Assembly: GCA_003647385.1 (NCBI GenBank)
Contig: QMMT01000009.1
Coordinates: 1 to 15,364, forward strand
Direction of reading: 5' to 3'
DNA: 15,364 bases
Origin: Deltaproteobacteria bacterium
Lineage (GTDB): Bacteria; Desulfobacterota; Desulfobacteria; Desulfobacterales; Desulfobacteraceae
This document shows positions 7,101-13,748 of this stretch, in pieces (positions within the stretch are counted from its first letter, which is position 1; every line of letters starts with the position of its first letter). Made by a program: the position numbers and the translations under genes. The notes under the pieces were generated by a model. That model was not told the DNA's origin. It searched no databases and saw nothing but the letters and a program-made list of their open reading frames with translations.

Positions 7101-7718
7101 CTATTTAGACTCAACTGCCATAATAGCCAGAGCATTCACAATGCTTGCCGCAATATTAGATCCACCTTTTCTTCCTTGGTTCGTAATATAGGGAACATCA
7201 AGGGCCATCAACTCATCCTTGGATTCTGCTGCATTCACAAACCCAACCGGAAATCCAATAATTAACGCGGGGTTTGCTTTTTTATCCTTTATCAATTCAA
7301 TCAATCTTAAAAGAGCAGTGGGGGCATTTCCCACCACATAAACCCCATCGTTCATCCGGTCACAGGCCATATCCACTGCTGCAAGGGCTCTTGTGGTTCC
7401 TTCTTTTTTTGCCTTTTTTGCCACTGCCGGGTCTGCAATAAGGCAGCTGATATTTCCGCCGAATTCTTGAATCTCTTTTTTCCGGATTCCCACCCGGGCC
7501 ATATTGGTGTCCGTGAATATCCGGCAGCCATTTTGAATAGCACAAATCCCCTTTTGAACGGCATCTAAATTAAATCGAATCGTTTTCATATATTCAAAAT
7601 CTGCGGAGGTATGAATCATTCGTCTAACAATGGGCCATTGATCATCGCTGAAAGTGTGATCTCCTGCTTCCTGTTCAATTATCTTAAAGCTTAAATTTTC
7701 TATTTCCTGTGGTTTCAT
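7101..7718 (-). CDS. cbiC: Cobalt-precorrin-8 methylmutase CbiC
   Basis: 205 residues, normal for the CbiC/CobH family. It moves the C-11 methyl group to C-12, turning cobalt-precorrin-8 into cobyrinate, the substrate of the CbiA protein encoded next. Evidence: the catalytic histidine region RMIHTSADFE (H36), FTDTNMARVGI (68-78), GNAPTALLRL (130-139) and GFPVGFVNAAESK (155-167), then NQGRKGGSNIAASIVNAL. ATG at 7718; an AGG lies about 9 bases upstream. It is the first gene of the minus-strand cobalamin run and is divergent from the aminotransferase gene. No cobalamin riboswitch consensus was recognised in its leader. The remaining cobalamin genes must lie elsewhere. Confidence 0.96.
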   Translation of the reverse strand: MKPQEIENLSFKIIEQEAGDHTFSDDQWPIVRRMIHTSADFEYMKTIRFNLDAVQKGICAIQNGCRIFTDTNMARVGIRKKEIQEFGGNISCLIADPAVAKKAKKEGTTRALAAVDMACDRMNDGVYVVGNAPTALLRLIELIKDKKANPALIIGFPVGFVNAAESKDELMALDVPYITNQGRKGGSNIAASIVNALAIMAVESK

Positions 7719-7748
7719 TAAATATTACCTGTTAAGTTAAGGGTCGTT

Positions 7749-7763
7749 ACCATTATTCATGGT
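7749..7763. repeat. Small inverted repeat ACCAT/ATGGT in the divergent region
   Basis: ACCAT (7749-7753), a 5-base loop, then ATGGT (7759-7763), with a further TACCAT at 7773-7778. The position, about 30 bases upstream of the cbiC start, would suit an operator or a leader hairpin, but the repeat is short and could be chance. Confidence 0.25.
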
Positions 7764-7814
7764 CTGATTAAATACCATCTTTTCCGTAATTTTTGCAACT
7801 TTTTTCAAGGATTC

Positions 7815-7857
7815 ATATCCTTTTGATACCCTGAAATGATGGGAGGATATTTTTTTA
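7815..7857 (+). terminator. Possible hairpin plus T-run in the aminotransferase leader region
   Basis: Plus-strand ATATCC (7815-7820) and GGATAT (7845-7850) are exact inverted repeats enclosing CCC (7829-7831) and GGG (7841-7843), followed directly by a T-run (7850-7856). The stem is asymmetric, with 8 unpaired bases on the left side against 1 on the right. An alternative small hairpin, TATC/GATA (7816-7819 with 7825-7828), would compete with it. It could be a weak terminator or attenuator upstream of the aminotransferase gene. Confidence 0.3.
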
Positions 7858-7887
7858 TTGTCCTAAGGTTTAAAAATCTGATATGGT
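7858..7887 (+). promoter_or_regulatory. Weak candidate promoter for the aminotransferase gene
   Basis: TTGTCC (7858-7863, 4 of 6 to the -35 consensus), an 18-base spacer, then TATGGT (7882-7887, 4 of 6 to the -10 consensus). Transcription would start near 7894, about 40 bases before the TTG start. Both boxes are imperfect, so confidence is low. Confidence 0.3.
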
Positions 7888-7921
7888 TCTGTCTTTCACA
7901 ATTACAAGGTATAAAGTTCAC

Positions 7922-7928
7922 AAAGGAG
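7922..7928 (+). promoter_or_regulatory. Ribosome binding site deciding a TTG start (aminotransferase)
   Basis: AAAGGAG is followed 7 bases later by TTG at 7936-7938, in frame with the protein. This matches the expected N-terminus; there is no ATG until codon 13. Confidence 0.75.
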
Positions 7929-7935
7929 TTTTGTT

Positions 7936-9135
7936 TTGAAAGAAAACAATATTGTTCGTTTTGCAAGCCGTATGGATCAGTTGCCCCCTTATTTGTTTGG
8001 AATGATCAACAAGATGAAAATGGACAAAAGACGCAAAGGGGATGATGTCATTGATCTTGGTATGGGAAATCCCATGGATCCCACACCCAATGCAGTGATT
8101 GAAAAGCTGGTTGAAGTGGCAAAAGATCCCAAATCACACCGATATCCGGAAAGCTCCGGTATGCCACATTTAAAAATTGAAATCTCAAAATATTACAAAC
8201 GACATTACAATATTGATCTTGATGCTGAAAAAGAAACCTATTTCACCATTGGTTCAAAAGAAGGGATATCCCATTTATGCCTGGCCATCATGGGCCCGGG
8301 AGATTCCGTGCTTGTACCAGCCCCTGCATTTCCGGTTCATATCTATGCCGCTGTCATTGCCGGAGCCAATGTCATGAAAATACCCATAGAACCTGAAAAA
8401 GGCTTCCTTGACCGCATCATCAATATTTGTGAATCCTGTTTTCCTAAACCTAAGGTCCTGATGCTCAATTATCCCCATAATCCTACAGGGGTTGTGATAA
8501 ACAGGGAATTTTTCAAAGAAATAGTCAAGCTTGCCAAACGCTTTAAATTTATGGTCATCAATGACTTTGCCTATTCAAAAATAACATTTGATGGATATGA
8601 AGCCCCAAGTTTCCTTGAAGTAGCGGGTGCAAAGGATGTTGGCGTAGAATTTGGATCCTTTTCAAAATCCTATAACATGGCCGGATGGAGAATCGGATAT
8701 TGTGTGGGCAACTCTCAAATTGTCCAGGCACTGGGAAACATTAAAGGCTATTTTGATTATGGTATCTTTTCTGCCATCCAGGTCGCCGGCATTATTGCAT
8801 TGCGAGACTGTGATGAAACAATTCCTGAACTGGCAAACATATACCAGGATAGAAGAGATGTTCTGTGCAACGGTCTTGAACGAACCGGATGGGAGATTCA
8901 AAAACCCAAAGCCGGTATGTTTGTCTGGGCAAAAATCCCGGAACCCTTCAATAAAATGGGCGCCATGCAGTTTGCCATTGAAATGATGAACAGGGCGAAT
9001 GTGGCGGTGGCCCCTGGAACAGGGTTCAGTGAAGAAGGAGAAGGCTTCGTGCGTCTTGCCCTTGTGGAAAATGAGGAACGCTTAAGACAGGCAGTTCGTC
9101 AGATGAAAAAGGCCATGGATACAATAGCAGATTAA
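7936..9135 (+). CDS. alaC: AlaC-type class I aminotransferase (PLP-dependent)
   Basis: 399 residues, full length for fold-type I aminotransferases. It closely resembles the E. coli AlaC group (glutamate-pyruvate aminotransferase): RFASRMDQLPPYLFGMI near the N-terminus, IDLGMGNPMDPTP, TIGSKEGISHL (PLP phosphate region), NYPHNPTG, then GSFSKSYNMAGWRIGY with the PLP lysine at K244, and RLALVENEERLRQA at the end. Likely reaction: pyruvate plus glutamate to alanine plus 2-oxoglutarate. LL-diaminopimelate aminotransferase (DapL) belongs to the same group and cannot be fully excluded. The start is TTG at 7936 with a good Shine-Dalgarno. It is the only plus-strand gene in the window. Its stop lies 2 bases from the stop of the convergent kinase-like gene. 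Confidence 0.92.
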   Translation: MKENNIVRFASRMDQLPPYLFGMINKMKMDKRRKGDDVIDLGMGNPMDPTPNAVIEKLVEVAKDPKSHRYPESSGMPHLKIEISKYYKRHYNIDLDAEKETYFTIGSKEGISHLCLAIMGPGDSVLVPAPAFPVHIYAAVIAGANVMKIPIEPEKGFLDRIINICESCFPKPKVLMLNYPHNPTGVVINREFFKEIVKLAKRFKFMVINDFAYSKITFDGYEAPSFLEVAGAKDVGVEFGSFSKSYNMAGWRIGYCVGNSQIVQALGNIKGYFDYGIFSAIQVAGIIALRDCDETIPELANIYQDRRDVLCNGLERTGWEIQKPKAGMFVWAKIPEPFNKMGAMQFAIEMMNRANVAVAPGTGFSEEGEGFVRLALVENEERLRQAVRQMKKAMDTIAD

Positions 9136-9137
9136 TT

Positions 9138-9797
9138 TTAACTGATGGCACATGTTATGATCTGTACCGCCTTTTCAACGGACAGGGTACCGGTATTTAA
9201 AATCAAGTCATAATGGGAAGGGTCTGTTGCATCAGAATTAAAATATCGTTTTACAAAAGCAATTCTATCGGCATCTGTACGGACAATATGTTTTTGTGCG
9301 TCATCAATATTTAGATCAAGGCTTTTCTGTATATAATCACGCCTGCTAGTCAGGGGAGAAACGATTCTCACCCTGAGCACATTTTGTTTGTGCAGAACAC
9401 AATTGGCACCTCTTCCCAGAATAACGGCATTTCCATGCTTTGAGATAGTGGTCAGTATCTTAAACAGGAGTTTTGAATAGTCGTCCGGCCACAAATGGTG
9501 CTCATTTACAAAATTCGATACGATATCATCAACAATATTCATTCCTCTCTCATCCAGTGTCTCTAAAAGAACCCGGCTGGTCTTTGATGCCTCAACCATG
9601 GCCTCAAGAATTTTGTTATGAAATAGATCAAACCCTGTTTCCCGGCAAAATTGCTTTGCAACCTCATATCCCCGGCTACCGGATTCCCTGGAGATGGTCA
9701 CAATATTAACGGACTCTGGAATGGACCTATCTTCTTTTTTTTCCATTTCCCATCTTTTGACCTGCTCATTGATTATTTGATGAATTGACTTACTCAT
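9138..9797 (-). CDS. Cytidylate kinase-like family protein
   Basis: 219 residues. It matches the cytidylate-kinase-like P-loop family (Pfam Cytidylate_kin2): a phosphate-binding loop ISRESGSRGYEVAKQ (35-49), VILGRGANCVL (125-135), and DADRIAFVKRYFNSDATDPSHYDLILNT (175-202). The loop lacks the usual GxxxxGK(S/T) lysine position, as is common in this family, so nucleotide kinase activity should not be assumed; its cellular role is not known to me. ATG at 9797, preceded by a strong GGAGG 5 bases upstream. It is transcribed toward the aminotransferase gene with only 2 bases between the stops, so any terminator for either gene must lie in coding sequence. It appears to be a single-gene unit with its own promoter. 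Confidence 0.85.
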   Translation of the reverse strand: MSKSIHQIINEQVKRWEMEKKEDRSIPESVNIVTISRESGSRGYEVAKQFCRETGFDLFHNKILEAMVEASKTSRVLLETLDERGMNIVDDIVSNFVNEHHLWPDDYSKLLFKILTTISKHGNAVILGRGANCVLHKQNVLRVRIVSPLTSRRDYIQKSLDLNIDDAQKHIVRTDADRIAFVKRYFNSDATDPSHYDLILNTGTLSVEKAVQIITCAIS

Positions 9798-9857
9798 GAT
9801 AACCTCCTTTTTTTTAAAAAATCTAAGACAAAGAATTTATCACTGTAGAATATTCAT

Positions 9858-9886
9858 AGAATAAATTAAATTCATGGGTTAGTCAA
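9858..9886 (-). promoter_or_regulatory. Promoter of the cytidylate-kinase-like gene
   Basis: On the minus strand TTGACT (9886-9881, 5 of 6 to consensus), a 17-base spacer, then TATTCT (9863-9858, 4 of 6). The start site would be near 9851, giving a leader of about 50 bases before the ATG at 9797. The 170-base region between this gene and the upstream operon also holds short AT-rich inverted repeats but no convincing terminator. Confidence 0.6.
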
Positions 9887-9967
9887 TTAAAGCTTTCGCC
9901 GCGTTGCTTTTTTCATGACAATATCTAATATTCAATTGGCTTATTGCCTGGAAGGGGATTTTAAGTA

Positions 9968-10804
9968 TTATAAATTCAAGAGCTGGTTGTCTTTTATTCC
10001 CAATTCTTTTTTGCTCAAACCCATGGCTATTCCAAGAAGCTGTGTAAAAAGGACCGGAGTAATGTTAAACTTTTCTGATTCTTGTTCCATTTCCATATAA
10101 TTGTATTGTATCTGGCAATGGGTACAGGCATTGCAGATGTAAGCGGCTCCTGAATCAGCCGCTGATCTTAATTTAGCGAGAAGAATTTTTAAGGACAATT
10201 TTTTATTTGTCTCATAAATCGGATTCCCGCAACACTCGGTGCTTTTTGACCATTCAACCGTTTTCAATCCTGTCATGTTTACTAAGGCTTCAAAAATTTG
10301 TGGGGCATATGGATTATCAAATCCTGTGATTGAAAATGGCCTTAATACGTGACACCCATATTGAACTGCTATTTTATGGTTGGGCAATTGTCTGGTCATT
10401 TGTTGTTTCAATTTTTCAAGCCCTGTATCGTCATGTAAAAAAGAAAGCAAATGTTTGATTTGCGTTTTTCCCTTCCATGCAAGACCTTCCTTTTTTAACA
10501 GCGCATCAATTTTGACTTTAAGCTTTGTGTGATTGTTCCACCAGTAAACTGCCTGCTTGAACTGGCCAAAGCAGCATTTGCAGGGCGTAATGACGTCAAG
10601 ACCGTGTTTTTCCGCAAGGGCAAGATTACGAATGGAAGATAAGACTGAAATCTCTAAGCTTTTGTTTCTTGAAGGATATCCACAGCAATTAAACGGTAAG
10701 CTTACAAGCTCAACCCCTAATTTTCCCATCACTGCCTCAAAGGAGCGTCCATATTCTTTAAGATAGAAAGGGATTTTACAACCGGGGAAATAGGCAAGTC
10801 TCAT
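9968..10804 (-). CDS. HdrB-like protein with two CCG domains (GlpC C-terminal counterpart)
   Basis: 278 residues, soluble, the length of HdrB (heterodisulfide reductase subunit B). Two cysteine-rich CCG domains are intact. Domain 1 has C9, C40-C41 in FNCCGYP, and C75/C78 in PCKCC. Domain 2 has C151 in YGCHVLRP, C191-C192 in ECCGNP, and C224/C227 in CNAC, with an extra C230. In HdrB such domains bind unusual noncubane [4Fe-4S] clusters; in GlpC and related proteins they form the C-terminal half. Its ATG overlaps the stop of the upstream membrane protein by 4 bases (ATGA), so the two are probably made together. In context it should take electrons from GlpA/GlpB or pass them to the membrane protein. 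A thiol-disulfide function is possible but not indicated by neighbours. Confidence 0.88.
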   Translation of the reverse strand: MRLAYFPGCKIPFYLKEYGRSFEAVMGKLGVELVSLPFNCCGYPSRNKSLEISVLSSIRNLALAEKHGLDVITPCKCCFGQFKQAVYWWNNHTKLKVKIDALLKKEGLAWKGKTQIKHLLSFLHDDTGLEKLKQQMTRQLPNHKIAVQYGCHVLRPFSITGFDNPYAPQIFEALVNMTGLKTVEWSKSTECCGNPIYETNKKLSLKILLAKLRSAADSGAAYICNACTHCQIQYNYMEMEQESEKFNITPVLFTQLLGIAMGLSKKELGIKDNQLLNL

Positions 10805-12423
10805 TTATCATCCCTCTTGTTTGTTAGGTTTTCAAGTTTCATTGTATCTGCCCTCACATGTGCATTGTTTCTCAATTCCAACATGATGTCTGCAACCTTT
10901 ATCCCCTGGGGACAGTATTCCTGACATGAAAAGCAGGTCAAGCAATTTCCTACCATTCTCGTACCGGTTGCCAGATGTTTTTTACCGAGTCTTAACAAAT
11001 TCATAATTTGCTGAGGAGTCATGTCGTTGTCAACACCATCATGTTCAACAACCGGACAGACATTGGTGCATATGGTACATTGAACACAGTTTTCAAAAGA
11101 ACTCACATCATCGGCAAGTTGTGTTGTCACTTTTTGGGTTGACCAGACTTTTTCATCTTCAGGTGCGAGTTCAACCCATTCTTTCAACGACTTATTACGA
11201 ATGAAGGTATAATTATCCGGGTATCCTTTTAAAGCAAGTTGTTGATTGAGTGTGGCCCATAAATTTTGAAGATCAATCCCGGATGGGCAAATATCCGTAC
11301 AATTGTGGCAATAAGTACAATCGGCATTGCCGGATTGAAGCCGAAACAGCACTTCGGGTTTATCAGGCGTATGATTTAGCAGGTGTTTAAAAGATTCAAT
11401 CTTTGAATGGGGAAGAATATCAATATTTTCAGTAACAAGGAAATTGGGGTAAACACTGCAGACGTCCGAGCAAAAGCCGCAATTTGTGCAGGCATACAGG
11501 GTTGCAGTATTTACAAATCCCTGATTTGAATCAAAGTGTTCCTTTTGTAAATTTTCTCCCAAACTTGCAACGGGTATGAGAAACATATGAAAAAGCCTTG
11601 AAAAGGGTAGACTCACGAGAATCAAAAGCGCAAGAAAATAATGAATATAGTATAAAAAATTGTCCACCCGGTGCTGGTTCAGCCAGACGCCTGTTTTTTT
11701 AAAGCCTTTCGCCATGGCTGTCGATATGAATGCTGATTTTATCGGAGAGTGGCAGTCAATACAAAAAGATTCACTTAGAATTTTCCCGTTCTCAAATTTC
11801 TCCGGGCTAACCACCAGAGTTTCATTAAAAACCGTATGATATTGCATTTCCCAGTAGACCTTAAGGTCTTCAAGATCTTCGCCCACGTCTATGTCGGAAT
11901 ATTCTTCAACCATTTGGGTAAACACAGGCTCGGAAAGTATTTTAACAGACTCCAGTAAAAAACCAGATAAAACCAACATTAAGATCAACAGAATTGAAAA
12001 AAGGCCTTTTAAAAGAATTTTTCTTTCCTGAAGGGTCTTAAAAAAAATAACCCGCCTGAACAGAAAACCAAAACCTCCGACCAAAACAAAAAAACCGGCC
12101 AGATTTCTTAAAAATTGAAACGGATCCAAGGGTGGTTGATAATATTCAAACCAGTGAAAAGATATTACATCATCCAGTGCATGGATGATCAAAAGATATA
12201 AAAATCCTGAAACGACCAGAAAATGAATCAACCACCTTGCTTTTCCCGCGTTGAACAGTTTTACCTGAAAAAGGGTGTTTAAAAAAAAGCCCTTGCTGTT
12301 GTGCCCATAGGCAGACTTTTTTCCCCCTTCAAAAGCATTGTTTTTTCTGACAAAACAAAAAACTTGATACAGCAATCCTAAAATCGATAAGCTTATGGCC
12401 GTATAGAGTGCAGTCTGAAACAT
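10801..12423 (-). CDS. Membrane electron-transfer protein: NarI-like cytochrome b, heme c loop, four [4Fe-4S] motifs
   Basis: 540 residues. Five predicted helices (about 5-25, 64-83, 108-122, 141-160, 257-275) resemble the NarI/HdrE cytochrome b fold. Candidate heme b histidines include H67, H81, H261 and H279; the 18-residue H261-H279 spacing matches the NarI pair as I recall it. The loops after TM1 and TM3 are rich in Lys/Arg, placing them inside. The 95-residue loop between TM4 and TM5 is therefore periplasmic, and it contains a heme c motif CIDCH (221-225). The cytoplasmic tail has four CX2CX2CX3C motifs beginning at C312, C369, C446 and C494, like two HdrC units in tandem. It abuts glpB (no gap) and overlaps the HdrB-like gene by 4 bases. 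It likely replaces the N-terminal half of GlpC and carries electrons into or across the membrane. Related modules are HmcF, TmcB and DsrK/M. Confidence 0.85.
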   Translation of the reverse strand: MFQTALYTAISLSILGLLYQVFCFVRKNNAFEGGKKSAYGHNSKGFFLNTLFQVKLFNAGKARWLIHFLVVSGFLYLLIIHALDDVISFHWFEYYQPPLDPFQFLRNLAGFFVLVGGFGFLFRRVIFFKTLQERKILLKGLFSILLILMLVLSGFLLESVKILSEPVFTQMVEEYSDIDVGEDLEDLKVYWEMQYHTVFNETLVVSPEKFENGKILSESFCIDCHSPIKSAFISTAMAKGFKKTGVWLNQHRVDNFLYYIHYFLALLILVSLPFSRLFHMFLIPVASLGENLQKEHFDSNQGFVNTATLYACTNCGFCSDVCSVYPNFLVTENIDILPHSKIESFKHLLNHTPDKPEVLFRLQSGNADCTYCHNCTDICPSGIDLQNLWATLNQQLALKGYPDNYTFIRNKSLKEWVELAPEDEKVWSTQKVTTQLADDVSSFENCVQCTICTNVCPVVEHDGVDNDMTPQQIMNLLRLGKKHLATGTRMVGNCLTCFSCQEYCPQGIKVADIMLELRNNAHVRADTMKLENLTNKRDDK

Positions 12424-13743
12424 TTATTTCTCATTTAAAATGGTTTTTTTATAAAAGCTGTTAACCGCTGTATACGCCGATATAAGTGAAACGCCTGCCC
12501 CGGACTTTAGCCTGACCCAGTCATTATGGGCTAAAATTGAGCCGGCTGCATATAAATTTTCAAAGACCGGGCTTCCTGTTTTATCCAGGGGCCTGAACGT
12601 GTCATCGGTTTCAAGCCCTGCCTGGTTAATCATATGTCCTTTTGGATCGAAAAAATTCAACTGATGCCACTGGTGCCGGGTTTTTGGCTGAAAAACCGGA
12701 AGATTGAAAATAGTTTCAAGAATAATTTTTCTTTTAGCGAAAAGTCCTCCCCCCGGAAACCTGCCAGAGGCAAGAATAACACATTGAGCTCTTATTCTGG
12801 TTTCAAAATTATCATTCATGGCTGTGAGGATAAAATGGTCTTGATCCATGGCGTCAAAAACAACTTTCGAATTGCTTAAGAATGTGACATTAGATTTTGA
12901 CAAACTTTTCTCAAATGCATTTTTCAATCTCAGCCCGGGTATGGATGGCGGCATACCCGGTATTTCAAAAACATCCACCCCAAACTTTGTTTCAAGTTCT
13001 TTAACAATTTCAAGACTGTTATGAATACCGCATACGGCTGGCATCCCAACCATGTCTACCTTATCTGAAAAACTAAGGATTTTATCTGAAAATTTTTGAA
13101 TGAACGCTTTGCTTTCAAATAATTTAGCCAGAGGAACCGGGTTTAAATCACCTGTGCCTTCTGGACTATCAATACTTAAGGTGTAAACTTCACCTTTTTT
13201 CATTCCTAAGCCTGCTGCCGCCTGTTTGGCGGAAAATCCCTTTAATCCTTTAAAGTCGACTATTAAAAGATTTTTCTGCTCTTTGTGAATATCGCACCCT
13301 TTTGAAAAGGTTTCAGGAACCATATAGGTTGGTTTTAATGTACCCACAGAGGTCAAAATTTTCTTATTTACCCGATTGTTATTTGTTTGATTTTTATTCA
13401 TTGAGTCAGGTAAATGATATTTAAGAGCAGCCGAATTTAAAAAGTCCATCACAAATTGAAAGCCCTCATTGATCTGGGTTTCACTTACTTTTGAATAGGG
13501 GTGGCAAGGGTGATCATTTTGTAATTTTTTAATTGCAGGATATGGATTTGTAAGGGTTCTTCCTGAATCTATCGGGTAAACTCCTAACAAATCAAATAAC
13601 CCGCTTGCAAAAATAAGCACGGATGAGTTTCCGATTTGAATCGTTTTTAACCCAAGATCTGATGCGCGGGCAGCGGCTGTCATACCGGCCAAACCGGCAC
13701 CAATCACAAGGATATCACAATCCATATTTTTTTGAGTTTTCAT
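12424..13743 (-). CDS. glpB: Anaerobic glycerol-3-phosphate dehydrogenase subunit B-like flavoprotein
   Basis: 439 residues, close to GlpB (about 420). An N-terminal Rossmann dinucleotide motif, DILVIGAGLAGMTAAARA (10-27), is followed by a GlpB-type SSVLIFASGLFDLLGVYP segment and, near the C-terminus, a second FAD-contact region, LYAAGSILAHNDWVRLKSGAGVSL. In the GlpABC enzyme, GlpB is thought to link the catalytic GlpA to GlpC. The ATG is 5 bases after the glpA stop, and the stop directly abuts the next start (TAA|ATG), so the operon order glpA-glpB is retained. A polar, Asn/Lys-rich stretch (about 114-127) is a likely surface loop. Similarity to GlpB is good, but sequence in this family diverges and its own cofactor chemistry is not established here. 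Confidence 0.85.
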   Translation of the reverse strand: MKTQKNMDCDILVIGAGLAGMTAAARASDLGLKTIQIGNSSVLIFASGLFDLLGVYPIDSGRTLTNPYPAIKKLQNDHPCHPYSKVSETQINEGFQFVMDFLNSAALKYHLPDSMNKNQTNNNRVNKKILTSVGTLKPTYMVPETFSKGCDIHKEQKNLLIVDFKGLKGFSAKQAAAGLGMKKGEVYTLSIDSPEGTGDLNPVPLAKLFESKAFIQKFSDKILSFSDKVDMVGMPAVCGIHNSLEIVKELETKFGVDVFEIPGMPPSIPGLRLKNAFEKSLSKSNVTFLSNSKVVFDAMDQDHFILTAMNDNFETRIRAQCVILASGRFPGGGLFAKRKIILETIFNLPVFQPKTRHQWHQLNFFDPKGHMINQAGLETDDTFRPLDKTGSPVFENLYAAGSILAHNDWVRLKSGAGVSLISAYTAVNSFYKKTILNEK

Positions 13744-13748
13744 AAATA

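Noticed and set aside
7910..7915. TATAAA as a -10 box for the aminotransferase gene
   Set aside because: No acceptable -35 lies 16-18 bases upstream, and transcription would begin within the ribosome binding site.
7719..7935. Possible cobalamin riboswitch upstream of cbiC
   Set aside because: No B12-box-like sequence or typical long structured leader could be recognised on the minus strand; absence from reading alone is not proof, and a covariance-model search would settle it.
9898..9925. AAAGC/GCTTT inverted repeat with T-run between the HdrB-like gene and the kinase-like gene
   Set aside because: The stem is only 5 bp with a 12-base loop, and the T-run is on the plus strand, the wrong side for terminating the minus-strand operon.
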